From: Methanotrichaceae archaeon | GTDB lineage: Archaea; Halobacteriota; Methanosarcinia; Methanotrichales; Methanotrichaceae | NCBI GenBank assembly: GCA_013178225.1 | Contig: JABLXE010000017.1 | Coordinates: 1-46,980, forward strand | Length of the DNA stretch: 46,980 nucleotides | Direction of reading: 5' to 3' | In this document: in pieces, positions 8,278-17,489 of the stretch | How positions within the stretch are numbered: the stretch's first letter is position 1 | Layout of the letters: each line of letters opens with the position of its first letter | The notes under the pieces: model-generated | What the model was told of the DNA's origin: nothing | Databases searched by the model: none | Seen by the model: only the letters and a program-made list of their open reading frames with translations | Program-made: the position numbers and the translations under genes

Positions 8278-9588
8278 TCAGGAAAAGAGCTTCTTCAATT
8301 TAGACATGCCGGAATGAAGCGATAGCACGAAGACCCTATCGCCTTCCGCGATCTTGCATTCCTCATCGGGAACCATGGGCTTTCCGTGGCGGAGAACCAT
8401 GCCCAAGACGGCGTCCTTAGGAAGCTCTTTCATGATGTTCTTGCCTATGATCTTGGCGTTCTTTTTGGCCGCGAAGTCCACCAGTTCCATCTTCTCATCA
8501 CTGAGCGTGATCACATCCTCACCGCCGATCACCAGTTGCAGTACGGCGTCCCCCGTCACCTGTCCTGGGCTCACGGCGCGGTCCACCCCAACCAGCTCGA
8601 ATAGCTTGATGTAAGCGCTCTTGTTGACGCGAGAGATGATCTTCTGGGCGTTCAGCTGCCTTGCCAGAAGAGAAGCCAGCAAGTTCTTCTCATCTAGACC
8701 GGTGACGGCAAAGACGACATCCATGTCGCCCACGTTCTCCTCTTTTAGTAGAGAGATATCCGTTCCGTCGCCGTTTAGAATCATGGTCTCCGAGAGCTTA
8801 TCCGCTATCTCTCGACACCTCTTGGCGTCAATTTCGATAAGCTTCAGGTCAAAGCCCATCTCCTCCAGCCGGGAGGCAAGATAGAAACCCACCATCCCAC
8901 CGCCCACAATCATCACCTTACGAGTGGAGGTCTCCTCATGAAGCATGCTGCGCAGCTCAGGCAGAACTCCGGATTCGCAGATGAGGATGACATGGTCGTT
9001 GGGCAAGATGACATCATCCCTTTGAGGAATGGAGATCTCCCCAGACCGGTTTATGCCGATGATCTTGCAGTTGTCCGGAAGTCTGATGTCGTCCAGCGGC
9101 CCAACCATTTGCGTGTCCTCGCTCACCTTGAACTCAATCAGCTCAACCTTGCCGTCGGCCAGCTGCCGGTTCATGAGCATTGAGGGGAAGTACAGGGTTC
9201 TGGCCAGCTCTTCAGCCATGACCAGTTCTGGACAGATCATGTAGCTGAGCCCGATCTGCCGGCGGTGTTCAACCGGCTGATTGATGTACTCCGGATTGCT
9301 CACTCGCGCAATGGTCTGCTTGACGCCGAGGTGGCTGGCGATGATGCAGGTGATGATATTCACCTCGTCGTTCCCGGTAACGGCGAGAATTATATCCGCG
9401 TCCCTGACCCCGGCTTCGATCAGCAAATGGGCGTTGGCGGCATTTCCTTCTATCACCCGGACATCGATCTCCTGCAGCCTGGCACATGCCGCGCCATCCC
9501 TGTCTATTACCGTGACATCGTGCTCCTCAAAAAGCTCACTGGCAACGAGAAATCCCACTTCCCCTGCCCCCGTGATCAGAATGCGCAT
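8278..9588 (-). CDS. trkA: Trk potassium uptake regulatory subunit TrkA
   Basis: The 436-residue protein consists of two RCK units, each an NAD-binding Rossmann domain followed by a TrkA-C domain. The first Rossmann motif is GAGEVG (residues 7-12) and the second GGGMVG (about 229-234), each followed by an acidic residue at the end of beta-2 (VIDRD, LIEID). It is a peripheral membrane gating subunit for a TrkH/KtrB-type K+ channel. No TrkH gene is adjacent, so the partner must be encoded elsewhere. The gene stands alone on the minus strand between two plus-strand genes. Confidence 0.93.
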   Translation of the reverse strand: MRILITGAGEVGFLVASELFEEHDVTVIDRDGAACARLQEIDVRVIEGNAANAHLLIEAGVRDADIILAVTGNDEVNIITCIIASHLGVKQTIARVSNPEYINQPVEHRRQIGLSYMICPELVMAEELARTLYFPSMLMNRQLADGKVELIEFKVSEDTQMVGPLDDIRLPDNCKIIGINRSGEISIPQRDDVILPNDHVILICESGVLPELRSMLHEETSTRKVMIVGGGMVGFYLASRLEEMGFDLKLIEIDAKRCREIADKLSETMILNGDGTDISLLKEENVGDMDVVFAVTGLDEKNLLASLLARQLNAQKIISRVNKSAYIKLFELVGVDRAVSPGQVTGDAVLQLVIGGEDVITLSDEKMELVDFAAKKNAKIIGKNIMKELPKDAVLGMVLRHGKPMVPDEECKIAEGDRVFVLSLHSGMSKLKKLFS

Positions 9589-9681
9589 TCAATTCGCCTC
9601 ATTTCAACCACTAAACGGATTTCAGCCTAAGAGGTGGGGTAATTTTCCCGCACTGCATAAATAGGTATAGGCAAAACCTGC

Positions 9682-10182
9682 ATGTGCTCTGAGGAACCCG
9701 AAGGTGAAGACGGAAAAGACATGTTCGCGCTAACTTACGATTTGTGGAAGGAGGTCCTGGAAGAGGTGATTGAAGCTCAGGGACCCCTATTTTCAGCCAT
9801 GCAGGAAGCCGCAAATGGAATCTCGCTCAACCGGGAGCTGGTTGAGGAGCTGAAGGCTGCCGAATTCAAAGAGATCAACAACGGCCAGTGGCACTTTCTG
9901 CTAAAGATCGAGCTTTATGCAGATGACATCGGCGGATTCGGCATATCCCTGCTGGCGGCGGAGGCTCCCGAGATGTACGAGCAGATAAAGCTGGAAGCGA
10001 TATCGAAACACGGCGTCTCCTTCGATGATATAATGGGCTTTGAGGCGGAACACGGACTGGATATGGACGAAGAGGTTTTCAAGATCGTCGAGGACCGGTT
10101 CGGAATAAGCACTGACTACGCCGAGAACGGACTGCTGTTCGAGCTGGTGATATTCGACAGCGAGGACATAGACAATACCTGA
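9682..10182 (+). CDS. Hypothetical acidic protein, 166 residues
   Basis: I do not recognise this family. The protein is 166 residues, strongly acidic and soluble. A predicted helical start is followed by alternating strands and helices (WHFLLKIELYADDIGGFGIS, GLLFELVIFDSEDID). A TATA-like CATAAATAGG at 9656-9665 lies about 21 bases before ATG 9682. A second in-frame ATG at 9721 begins MFALTYD and could be the true start, because the first 13 residues are low-complexity and charged. It opens a small group of unknown proteins (9682-11258). Confidence 0.6.
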   Translation: MCSEEPEGEDGKDMFALTYDLWKEVLEEVIEAQGPLFSAMQEAANGISLNRELVEELKAAEFKEINNGQWHFLLKIELYADDIGGFGISLLAAEAPEMYEQIKLEAISKHGVSFDDIMGFEAEHGLDMDEEVFKIVEDRFGISTDYAENGLLFELVIFDSEDIDNT

Positions 10183-10301
10183 TGATTCTTGGATTGTGTC
10201 CCAGGGGACATTCCTTCTTAGATTCGCGGCGATCCCGGTGGGTAGGGAGTAGACGGCACGACCGGGCATTCAGTAATGGATGCGGACGTCATTTTATCAT
10301 T

Positions 10302-10604
10302 TCATCGAACTGAAGTGAGCGACTGCATTATGCGGTTCAGATTAAGCATCAGGAAAGAGGCGGTGTCCAGATCGAGGCCGAACCGTTCCATTCCCTCGAC
10401 TACCGAAAGCAGGGCCAAAGACATACGATCGCCCTCAGCACCAGGCTCAGACAGAATAGCTCTTCGGGTCTCCGGATATCCCCCCTCAAGGATGGCGGAG
10501 GTGGCAGCCAAGAGCTCATCTGAAAAGACAGGAAATTGTTGCAGATAGTACCAGTTCACAAACTTGCTCGATTCATCCATCTTCGCATCCCAACCAAGAG
10601 ACAT
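10302..10604 (-). CDS. Hypothetical protein, 100 residues
   Basis: This is a 100-residue, probably all-helical soluble protein with no recognised domain and no Cys. The start is ATG 10604; an internal ATG (MDESSKF) eight codons later is an alternative. It is on the minus strand, convergent with the 166-residue gene and just downstream of the 174-residue gene on the same strand (129 bases between). Composition matches its neighbours. Function unknown. Confidence 0.5.
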   Translation of the reverse strand: MSLGWDAKMDESSKFVNWYYLQQFPVFSDELLAATSAILEGGYPETRRAILSEPGAEGDRMSLALLSVVEGMERFGLDLDTASFLMLNLNRIMQSLTSVR

Positions 10605-10733
10605 TCTCTATTCGATCATAGGCTACATTCGCGTCATTTTGATATCATCCAGCCTCTTAACGCAACCGGATGTGTGATCTGGTAAGGAGGGGAAGACCCG
10701 GCTTTGATTCGGCTATATTTTCCGGTTTGGTCT

Positions 10734-11249
10734 TCAACGATCGAGATCTGAGCACTGCCCTTCCTTGAACCTGTATATCAAATACTTCCCGAACCTCTTT
10801 TCCTTTCCGTCCATAGACAGCAGCTCAGCCCGGTTCACACCGGCTACCGCCACATCTATTAGGGCCTTAAGATCGCCGCATTTGGTGATGATGTTAAGCA
10901 GAGCCTCGTTTAGAACTTCAGTTTCCAGGTCCTCATTCATGATCTCGCATAGCCGGGCCACCACCTGCGCATCGCCGGATTCGAGCCTCGCGCGCTCTCC
11001 TATGAAGCCCGAATCCAGATCGGCCAGGTTATGCTCGAAATAGCCGCGAATGCCCGATGAAACCTCTTCCTCGGTTCCCATCACGTAGAGCATTTTTTGG
11101 GCTTGAAAGGTAGCCAGATCGTTGATCCTGGTAAAGCAGGGCAGGATTTCTTTGGGATCGACCTGCAGAAAATCTGCCAGCGCCTGCCTCGCCCCTTCGA
11201 GCTCCATGATCCGCATCTTCTCCTGTTCGGAGCGCTCCCGGTCGTTCAT
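10734..11249 (-). CDS. Hypothetical protein, 171 residues
   Basis: I do not recognise this protein. It is soluble and mostly helical, with a basic C-terminal end (KRFGKYLIYRFKEG). I chose ATG 11249, preceded by GGTGG about five bases upstream; an in-frame GTG three codons earlier (11258) is possible. The gene is divergent from the DHH phosphoesterase gene (101 bases between starts) and upstream of the 100-residue gene on the same strand, so the two could be co-transcribed. Confidence 0.55.
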   Translation of the reverse strand: MNDRERSEQEKMRIMELEGARQALADFLQVDPKEILPCFTRINDLATFQAQKMLYVMGTEEEVSSGIRGYFEHNLADLDSGFIGERARLESGDAQVVARLCEIMNEDLETEVLNEALLNIITKCGDLKALIDVAVAGVNRAELLSMDGKEKRFGKYLIYRFKEGQCSDLDR

Positions 11250-11349
11250 CAACACCACCGTTCATAATATTTGTTCCTGACGGGGATTTGTAATTATCGA
11301 TCGAGTTGGCACTAAGCTATTTCTATCTGGGCTTTTCATTTCCTGATTT

Positions 11350-12297
11350 ATGCGCATCCGCGAATCCGAGTTCGCTTCTCAGATTGAAGAATACGATCGC
11401 GTTCTCTATCTATGCCACCGCAATGCCGATCCCGATGCAATCGGCAGTGCATTTGCATTGTGCCAGGCCTTTGGGGGAACGCTAGGCGTGGCAGATGACA
11501 TAAGCCGGCTGGGCCGGTCGGTGGCAAATGCCATTGGAGCAGAGGTAGTGCTGAACCCGGACCCGGAAAAGTTCGATCTGGTGGTGATCGTCGATGCCTC
11601 CGTGCCGCTTCAGCTGGGGTCCATCAGGCCAGCGAAATATGCCCAGATCGACCATCACCAGGACCGGGATCTCTCTCTTGGGGCAGCATTCTACATTCAA
11701 AGGCCGGCAAACTCCACCGCGGAGATCGTGTGGAGCATAATCCGAAAAATCGGTGCCGCTGTCAGCAGGGAGATGGCCCTGGGCCTTCTGGCAGGCATTA
11801 TCGCCGACACCGGAAGGTTCCGGCGGGGCACGATCGAATCCTTCCGGGCTGTTGCCGAGATACTGGAGACGGCAAATGTCAGCTACGAGGAAGCGCAAGC
11901 AGTTCTGTCATCGCCGACCGAGTTTTCACAGAGAATCGCCGTTCTCAAAGCTGCATCCAGGACCCACATCGAACACAATGATCCCTGGATCGTCGTCACC
12001 TCAGAGGTCAACGCCTTTGAGGGACCCTCAGCCATGGCTCTGGTGGAGATGGGCGCAGACGCGGCCTTTGTCGCCGGAAGGCATAACAATGCTACCAGAA
12101 TTAGCGCTCGCGCAAGCCGGGAGGCGACCCGGGCAGGACTGAACCTGGCCGACCTTCTCAGCGAAGTTGCTGCCTCGATGGGAGGAGAAGGCGGTGGCCA
12201 CAAGGGGGCTGCCGCCATGGAGGCCAGGAACGACCCGGACACCCTTCTGGCCCTGTGCCTGGAAAAGGCCCTGCAGCGCCTGAGAGAGCTATCCTAG
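11350..12297 (+). CDS. DHH/DHHA1-family phosphoesterase (NrnA-like)
   Basis: The 315-residue protein has the DHH-family metal motifs in order: HRNADPD (23-29), VDAS (D82), DHH (101-103) and IADTGRF (D153). The C-terminal DHHA1 signature GGGHKGAAAM is near residue 283. This is the length and layout of the NrnA group, which degrades short oligonucleotides and 3'-phosphoadenosine phosphate in bacteria; archaeal members are less well characterised. A TATA-like element near 11317-11324 lies about 30 bases before the ATG. Its stop codon overlaps that of the convergent phosphoglycerate kinase gene inside one CTAG. Confidence 0.87.
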   Translation: MRIRESEFASQIEEYDRVLYLCHRNADPDAIGSAFALCQAFGGTLGVADDISRLGRSVANAIGAEVVLNPDPEKFDLVVIVDASVPLQLGSIRPAKYAQIDHHQDRDLSLGAAFYIQRPANSTAEIVWSIIRKIGAAVSREMALGLLAGIIADTGRFRRGTIESFRAVAEILETANVSYEEAQAVLSSPTEFSQRIAVLKAASRTHIEHNDPWIVVTSEVNAFEGPSAMALVEMGADAAFVAGRHNNATRISARASREATRAGLNLADLLSEVAASMGGEGGGHKGAAAMEARNDPDTLLALCLEKALQRLRELS

Positions 12298-13514
12298 GAC
12301 TTACGAGTCCTGGCAGCTGCCTTCTTGAGAGCCTCGATTCCCGGCAGCGGATCTCCGGAGAGGTAGGTGATGCTCGCTCCACCGCCGATGCTCACATGAG
12401 AGAACCTGGGCTCCAAATCCAGCTGCTCAATGGCTGCTACCGTATGCCCTCCGCCGGCAATCGAGTACCCCGACTCGGTGGCCGCCTTCAGTATCTCTGC
12501 CGTACCCAGCTTGAACTTCTCCTGCTCGAAAATTCCTGCCGAGCCGTTGAGCACGGTCACCTTGGCATCGCGCAGCTCTTTGGAGAACTGGACGATGGTC
12601 TCAAGCCCGATATCGGAGATCGGAAGATCGACCGGCATCTTGTCTACCGCTATCTCCATTCGTTCGCCCTCCTTGTTCAAGGCCAGGTCTACCGGCAGCC
12701 TGATCTTTCCCGGATATTCCTTGAGCAGTTGAGCGGCGACGGGAATCTGGTCCAGGTACTCCTGGTCCTCTACGAACTTGGCGTTGACCTCACCGACATC
12801 CGCTCCAGCGGCCATCAGGAACACTGTGGCCACAACGCCTGAAACCAGCACCTCATCAGCTCCGCCCCGCGACAGGACGTTCTTGGTTACCTTGATGGAA
12901 TCATCGGCTTTGGTGCCGCCCAGCGCAAAGACCGTCGGATGCTCATGTCCCTTAAGGCCCCGGTCGAGGGCGGTGATCTCCCGGTCCATGAGAATTCCGG
13001 CCACAGACGGAAGAACTTCGGTAAAGCCCACCACCGAGCAGTGCGAACGGTGAGAGACGGCAAAAGCATCATTTATGAACAGATCGAAGAGAGGAGCCAG
13101 CTTTCTGACCATGTGGCTCTTGGCGTGGTCCGCAGCTGGTCGGTTCATGTTCTCCTCAGAATAAAAGCGAGTATTTTCCAGCAGCAGAACCTCACCCGGC
13201 TCCAGGGCCTTTATGGCCTCGCGCGCCCGGGACCCGAAGATATCGTCCACATAGGCCACCTCTCGGCGCAGGAGCCTGGTTGCCAGGCGGGCATGAGCCT
13301 CCATGGTGGTGAAGTCCTTCTTTCCTGCCCGGCTCTGATGAGCCATCAAAACTACGCGACAGCCTTCCAGGGCCTTCAGGGTGTCCAGATGACTTTTCAC
13401 CCGCTTGTCATCGAGAATGTTTCCGTTGGGGTCCATGGGGGAGTTGAAGTCCACGCGAACCAGGACCCGCTTGTTATCCAGTATGACATCATCCATCGTG
13501 AGATAGTCCTTCAA
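12294..13514 (-). CDS. pgk: Phosphoglycerate kinase
   Basis: This is a full-length 406-residue Pgk, which interconverts 1,3-bisphosphoglycerate and 3-phosphoglycerate in glycolysis/gluconeogenesis in the cytoplasm. The substrate-binding N-terminal RVDFNSP (about 21-27), the hinge region and the C-terminal glycine motifs (GGTKADDS; GGGHTVAAI; SIGGGASITYLSG) are intact. The start is TTG 13514, chosen because GGGAGG lies seven bases upstream and a palindromic TATA element is about 40 bases upstream. Downstream it ends inside the stop codon of the convergent DHH gene. Confidence 0.96.
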   Translation of the reverse strand: MKDYLTMDDVILDNKRVLVRVDFNSPMDPNGNILDDKRVKSHLDTLKALEGCRVVLMAHQSRAGKKDFTTMEAHARLATRLLRREVAYVDDIFGSRAREAIKALEPGEVLLLENTRFYSEENMNRPAADHAKSHMVRKLAPLFDLFINDAFAVSHRSHCSVVGFTEVLPSVAGILMDREITALDRGLKGHEHPTVFALGGTKADDSIKVTKNVLSRGGADEVLVSGVVATVFLMAAGADVGEVNAKFVEDQEYLDQIPVAAQLLKEYPGKIRLPVDLALNKEGERMEIAVDKMPVDLPISDIGLETIVQFSKELRDAKVTVLNGSAGIFEQEKFKLGTAEILKAATESGYSIAGGGHTVAAIEQLDLEPRFSHVSIGGGASITYLSGDPLPGIEALKKAAARTRKS

Positions 13515-13842
13515 CTCAGTTCCTCCCGGTGAGGTAGGAGTTGATACAGGGGCTATATAGCCGTTGCTAATTTGAGCGGATGAAAGCCCTGGTTTCCAGC
13601 ATCTGCCCGCGAGAATTTAACCGCAGCTTAAAGTCTTCTGAACTCACTTCTGACTGCCTCGGACCACATGAGACAGAATCTTTGCTCTGTCACCTTATTT
13701 TTTGAGTGTTTAAACGAGTTTGAACTGAGTTGTAACGTCAAACGTCGACAAGTCCTTATACTGGACTGTAAATCTGCCCCTAATAACAGGATCACCCGAA
13801 TCAGAGCAATATTCCCGGGTTTTCCATCTTCAGAGTGATACG
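13515..13842. other. Divergent intergenic region, promoters only
   Basis: The region separates pgk (minus) from the large repeat-protein gene (plus). It contains the palindromic pgk TATA element and, for the plus strand, a weaker TATA-like CCTTATACT near 13754-13762, which would give a leader of some 60 bases. A 73-codon minus-strand frame at 13628-13849 overlaps the start of the repeat protein and has no ribosome site, so I do not call it. Confidence 0.5.
13551..13562 (-). promoter_or_regulatory. Self-complementary TATA element of pgk
   Basis: GGCTATATAGCC is a perfect 12-base palindrome. Read on the minus strand it is positioned to start transcription near 13530, just before the GGGAGG ribosome site of pgk. 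Because it reads the same on both strands, it could in principle also drive rightward transcription or bind a dimeric regulator. Confidence 0.5.
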
Positions 13843-16800
13843 ATGTCAAGATTGAGCTTAATGCTGATACTCGCCGCAGTGCTTCTTGCAGGCGCTGCCA
13901 GCGCCGCCGAATGGGGCAAAGAGCGACCCATAACCATTCAGGTCGGCTCAGAGCAGGAACAGCCTGCTGTGAGTGACCATATTGTGGCCTGGGCCGACAA
14001 CCGAAGCGGCAACTACGATATATTCATGTACGATCTGGAGGCCGGCCTGGAGAGATGGGTGTGCATCAACCCCCTATATCAGGTAAACCCCGCAGTCTCC
14101 GGCGATCGCATCGTATGGCAGGACATGCGCTCCGGCAATGCCGACGTCTACATGTACGACGCCGTCAACCGCACCGAGACGGCAGTCAGCACGGCTATTG
14201 GAAACCAGACCCTGCCGGACATCGACGGCAGTATTGTGGTCTGGGCAGACGATCGAGATGGAGAAAGCAGCATCTACCTTCGCGACCTTTCCAAAGGAGA
14301 GGAGCAGCAGATAGCCAAAGGCCCTAAGGACCGAATATCCCCCAAGGTGGCTGGAAACTACGTGGTGTGGATGGATGAGCGATCTGGTGATTTCGATGTC
14401 TATATGTACGACATCTCGGCCGGCAGCGAGACGCCCGTATCCACCGGGCCCGGCGACCAGTCATTTCCGTCCATCTTCGGCAGCACCATCGCCTGGGCGG
14501 ATAAGCGCTCGGGAGAGTTCGACATCGCCTATTACAGCATTGACAGCCGTGGGCAAAAACAGCTGACCAAGCCCGGCAATCAGACCACGCCGTCTGTCTT
14601 CGGCAACTACATCGCCTACCTTAACAACGGAACCGAAATCTACCTCTACAACATGGATAGCGGCGCGGATGTCCCCATAGCCCCAGGCTCAATCAAGATG
14701 GAACCGGCCATTAGCGAAAGGGGAATTGTATGGACGGATTACAGGGCCGGTCCCCACGACCCGGACATCTACATATATGACTTCAAGGTCCTGGCTGACA
14801 TTCCTGTGACCTCTGGAGCCTGCAATCACACCAACCCATCCGTATGGCAGGACCGCATTGTCTGGACGGACGACCGGACTGGAAAATTCAACGTCTATCT
14901 CTTCAACGCTACAGCTATGGCCGAGACAGCCATAACCGATGACGACTTCGACCACAGCAGCCCGGACATCAGCGGCGACCGGGTGATCTGGACCGACGAG
15001 AGCAGCGGCAACCTCAATGTCTTCCTGTATGACCTGTCCAGCAAAGAGAAGAAGAAGATCACCACTGATGCCTCCGACCACCGCTATTCTCTGATCGATG
15101 GAGATCGCATCGTTTGGGTGGACAACCGCACCAGCAGCGACCAGATCTATCTCTACGACATCGCATCCGGCAAAGAGCGGCAGATAACCACCCAGAAGTC
15201 CCTGAAGCTGTCCCCGGTCATAAGCGGTGACAGGATAGTCTGGATAGACGACCGCAACGGCAATTGGGATGTGTTCCTTTACAATCTCACAACCAAGAAG
15301 GAGACGGCCATCACCACCAACTCCGCCCGCCAGGCCCAGCCCTGGATCTGCGGGGATACAGTAGTATGGGCGGATGGCAGGAACAAGAACTGGGACATCT
15401 ACTCCTATAATCTGAGCACCAAGGTGGAGCGGCCGATCGTGACCAATTCGGCCAACCAGGGCTCGCCGACGGTGTTCGGCAGATACGTGGCCTGGCTGGA
15501 CGAGCGCGGGGGCGACGCCGACGTCTATCTCTACGACCTGGACAAGGGCCTGGAGATTCCCGTGAGCACTCTGCCGGGCCAGCAGACGCCCAACGACGGC
15601 AAAGGAGATCCCTACACGGTGAAGCCCCACGGCTCTTCTCGCATCCTCTCGCAGGATAAAGTGGTGTGGGTGGACAGCAGCCTAGGCTACACTCAGATCA
15701 GGGCCCGGTACACGATTGCCGATCCCATCCTGCTGCTGGCCGCCGACTATCCCAGCACCAACGGCAGCCTGATGGTTTGGAGCGACAACCGCAGAGGTAG
15801 CTGGGATATCTACGGATTTGACTTCTTCTCGCGCGTCGAAAAGCCCATCTGCCGAGAGGATGGCGATCAGCTCTATCCGCGGGCCTCAGGAAACACTGTA
15901 GTTTGGTCCGATTACAGGAACGGCGATTCCGATATCTACATGAAGGACACCGCCACGGGAATTGAGTCACCTGTTGCCACCGGCAAAGGAGATCAGGTGT
16001 GGGCATCGATCTCCGGGAAGAAGGTGGTGTGGATGGACAACTCCAGCGGAAACTGGGACGTCCAGTTCAAAGATCTGAGCACCGGAGAGACCAGGCCGCT
16101 GTACCAGGGAGCGGGCCAGCAGATGTACCCCGTGATCAGCGACGGCCTGGTGGTCTGGCAGGACAACCGCAATGGAAACTGGGACGTGTATGCCTATGAC
16201 CTGTCAAGCGGGTCTGAAGAGAAGCTCACGAAAGACGGTGATCAGATGTTTCCGGATGTGTCCGGCAACACAATCGTGTGGGAAGATCACGCCAGCGGAG
16301 ACATCTCTTATTATCAGTGGGACAGAAAGTGGGGAAAGACCTATCCCCGAAAGGGCATTCAGGCCGAACCGGTGATCTCGGGCAAGCACATAGCCTATGT
16401 CGATGAAGATGGCTCGATAAGAAAGCTGGATATCAGCACCTGGAAGGACGAACTGGTGTCCTCCGGGCCGGGACAGTCCAAGCCGGCCATCGACAAGAAG
16501 CTGGTTTGGCTAAACACCCTCACCTCCAAGCCCAGGTATGTCCCCGTATCCGGAGGGCAGATCAGCGTTGTATGCCAGTCTCCCGGAAACCAGAGCCACC
16601 CGGTGGTTGGCGGAGACGACGACGTTGGCTACTATGTGGCCTGGATGGACAACCGCACCACACTGTCGGACGTCTACGTCTACAGCCTCTCCCAGGAACT
16701 GGAGGTGCCGCTGGGCTCGAGCCCCTTCGAGGACATGTACCCTGAGATTGCGGGAAACATCATAGCCTGGGTGGCCAGAAATCCCTACAACACAGTGGGC

Positions 16801-17472
16801 CTCTACGACTATTGGTCGATCAGGACCTTCGACCTGGCCATCGATAACCGCACCGAACTGGTGTACGGACTGGCCGATCCCGCGCCCATATCCATCAGCG
16901 AAGACTACCTGACCTATCTGGATAAACCGGTGGCCAACTTCGGCTGGAGGGTTTACAAGAAGCTCCTCTACGGCTCTGAGATTCGACCGTCGATTCCTCC
17001 CAGCGGCGAAAATGTGAATGCAGGCGGAAGCATTGTGGTCTATCAGGACAAGAAGAACAGCGGCTGGGACATATGGATATGGAAAGGAAAGGAGCCCTCT
17101 GCGCTGGTCAGCGACCCCGGAGATCAGATCAATCCCGCCACCGACGGCTTCAAAGTAGTGTGGCAAGACAACCGCAACGGAAACTGGGATATCTATGCCC
17201 TGGACCTGAACAACAGCCAGAAGAATCAGGTCACCAAAGGCCAGGCTGACCAGACCGATCCCGATGTGGACCGAGGCGTGATCGTCTATCAGGACAACCG
17301 CAACGGAGACTGGGACGTTTACGCATACAACATGAACACCGGCAAGGAGACGGCGATCTGCACTGAGAAGGGCGATCAGACCCAGCCGCGGATAGCGAAG
17401 GACAAGATCGTCTGGACCGATAGCCGCAGCGGAGATGATGACATCTACATCTACGAAAACTTCGAGGGCTGA
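13843..17472 (+). CDS. Giant exported TolB-type beta-propeller repeat protein
   Basis: The 1209-residue protein starts with a clear signal peptide (MSRLSLMLILAAVLLAGAAS, cleavage near ASAAEW). From about residue 25 to the end it consists of about 28 repeats of some 43 residues, with core VVW-x-D-x-R-x-G-N-x-D-I-Y-x-Y-D-L. This is the TolB/WD40-like propeller blade seen in many methanosarcinal surface proteins. There is no C-terminal membrane anchor or sorting motif, so it is probably secreted or held non-covalently at the surface. Repeats near residues 560-590 and 830-1010 are degenerate, which may mark propeller boundaries. Start ATG 13843 follows GAGTGATACG. A hairpin and T-run terminator closes the gene. 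Its role (adhesion, binding or structural) cannot be told from sequence. Confidence 0.9.
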   Translation: MSRLSLMLILAAVLLAGAASAAEWGKERPITIQVGSEQEQPAVSDHIVAWADNRSGNYDIFMYDLEAGLERWVCINPLYQVNPAVSGDRIVWQDMRSGNADVYMYDAVNRTETAVSTAIGNQTLPDIDGSIVVWADDRDGESSIYLRDLSKGEEQQIAKGPKDRISPKVAGNYVVWMDERSGDFDVYMYDISAGSETPVSTGPGDQSFPSIFGSTIAWADKRSGEFDIAYYSIDSRGQKQLTKPGNQTTPSVFGNYIAYLNNGTEIYLYNMDSGADVPIAPGSIKMEPAISERGIVWTDYRAGPHDPDIYIYDFKVLADIPVTSGACNHTNPSVWQDRIVWTDDRTGKFNVYLFNATAMAETAITDDDFDHSSPDISGDRVIWTDESSGNLNVFLYDLSSKEKKKITTDASDHRYSLIDGDRIVWVDNRTSSDQIYLYDIASGKERQITTQKSLKLSPVISGDRIVWIDDRNGNWDVFLYNLTTKKETAITTNSARQAQPWICGDTVVWADGRNKNWDIYSYNLSTKVERPIVTNSANQGSPTVFGRYVAWLDERGGDADVYLYDLDKGLEIPVSTLPGQQTPNDGKGDPYTVKPHGSSRILSQDKVVWVDSSLGYTQIRARYTIADPILLLAADYPSTNGSLMVWSDNRRGSWDIYGFDFFSRVEKPICREDGDQLYPRASGNTVVWSDYRNGDSDIYMKDTATGIESPVATGKGDQVWASISGKKVVWMDNSSGNWDVQFKDLSTGETRPLYQGAGQQMYPVISDGLVVWQDNRNGNWDVYAYDLSSGSEEKLTKDGDQMFPDVSGNTIVWEDHASGDISYYQWDRKWGKTYPRKGIQAEPVISGKHIAYVDEDGSIRKLDISTWKDELVSSGPGQSKPAIDKKLVWLNTLTSKPRYVPVSGGQISVVCQSPGNQSHPVVGGDDDVGYYVAWMDNRTTLSDVYVYSLSQELEVPLGSSPFEDMYPEIAGNIIAWVARNPYNTVGLYDYWSIRTFDLAIDNRTELVYGLADPAPISISEDYLTYLDKPVANFGWRVYKKLLYGSEIRPSIPPSGENVNAGGSIVVYQDKKNSGWDIWIWKGKEPSALVSDPGDQINPATDGFKVVWQDNRNGNWDIYALDLNNSQKNQVTKGQADQTDPDVDRGVIVYQDNRNGDWDVYAYNMNTGKETAICTEKGDQTQPRIAKDKIVWTDSRSGDDDIYIYENFEG
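13900..17460 (+). repeat. About 28 tandem blade repeats within one gene
   Basis: Roughly 130-base units recur through the gene and encode the WxDxRxGNxDIYxYDL blade. Some copies are close at the DNA level too: near 16160, 17165 and 17290 the core GACAACCGCAACGGAAACTG recurs with only one or two differences. This suggests recent duplication or conversion among these copies. Older copies share only the protein pattern. Confidence 0.8.
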
Positions 17473-17489
17473 TAAAAGTCGATTGCAGA

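Noticed and set aside
13628-13849. 73-codon minus-strand frame between pgk and the repeat protein
   Set aside because: It overlaps the repeat-protein start, lacks a ribosome site, and shows no recognisable product.
13900-17460. Regular repeats as a CRISPR array
   Set aside because: Repeats are about 130 bases, diverged, and keep an open coding frame; there are no constant repeats with unique spacers and no cas genes.
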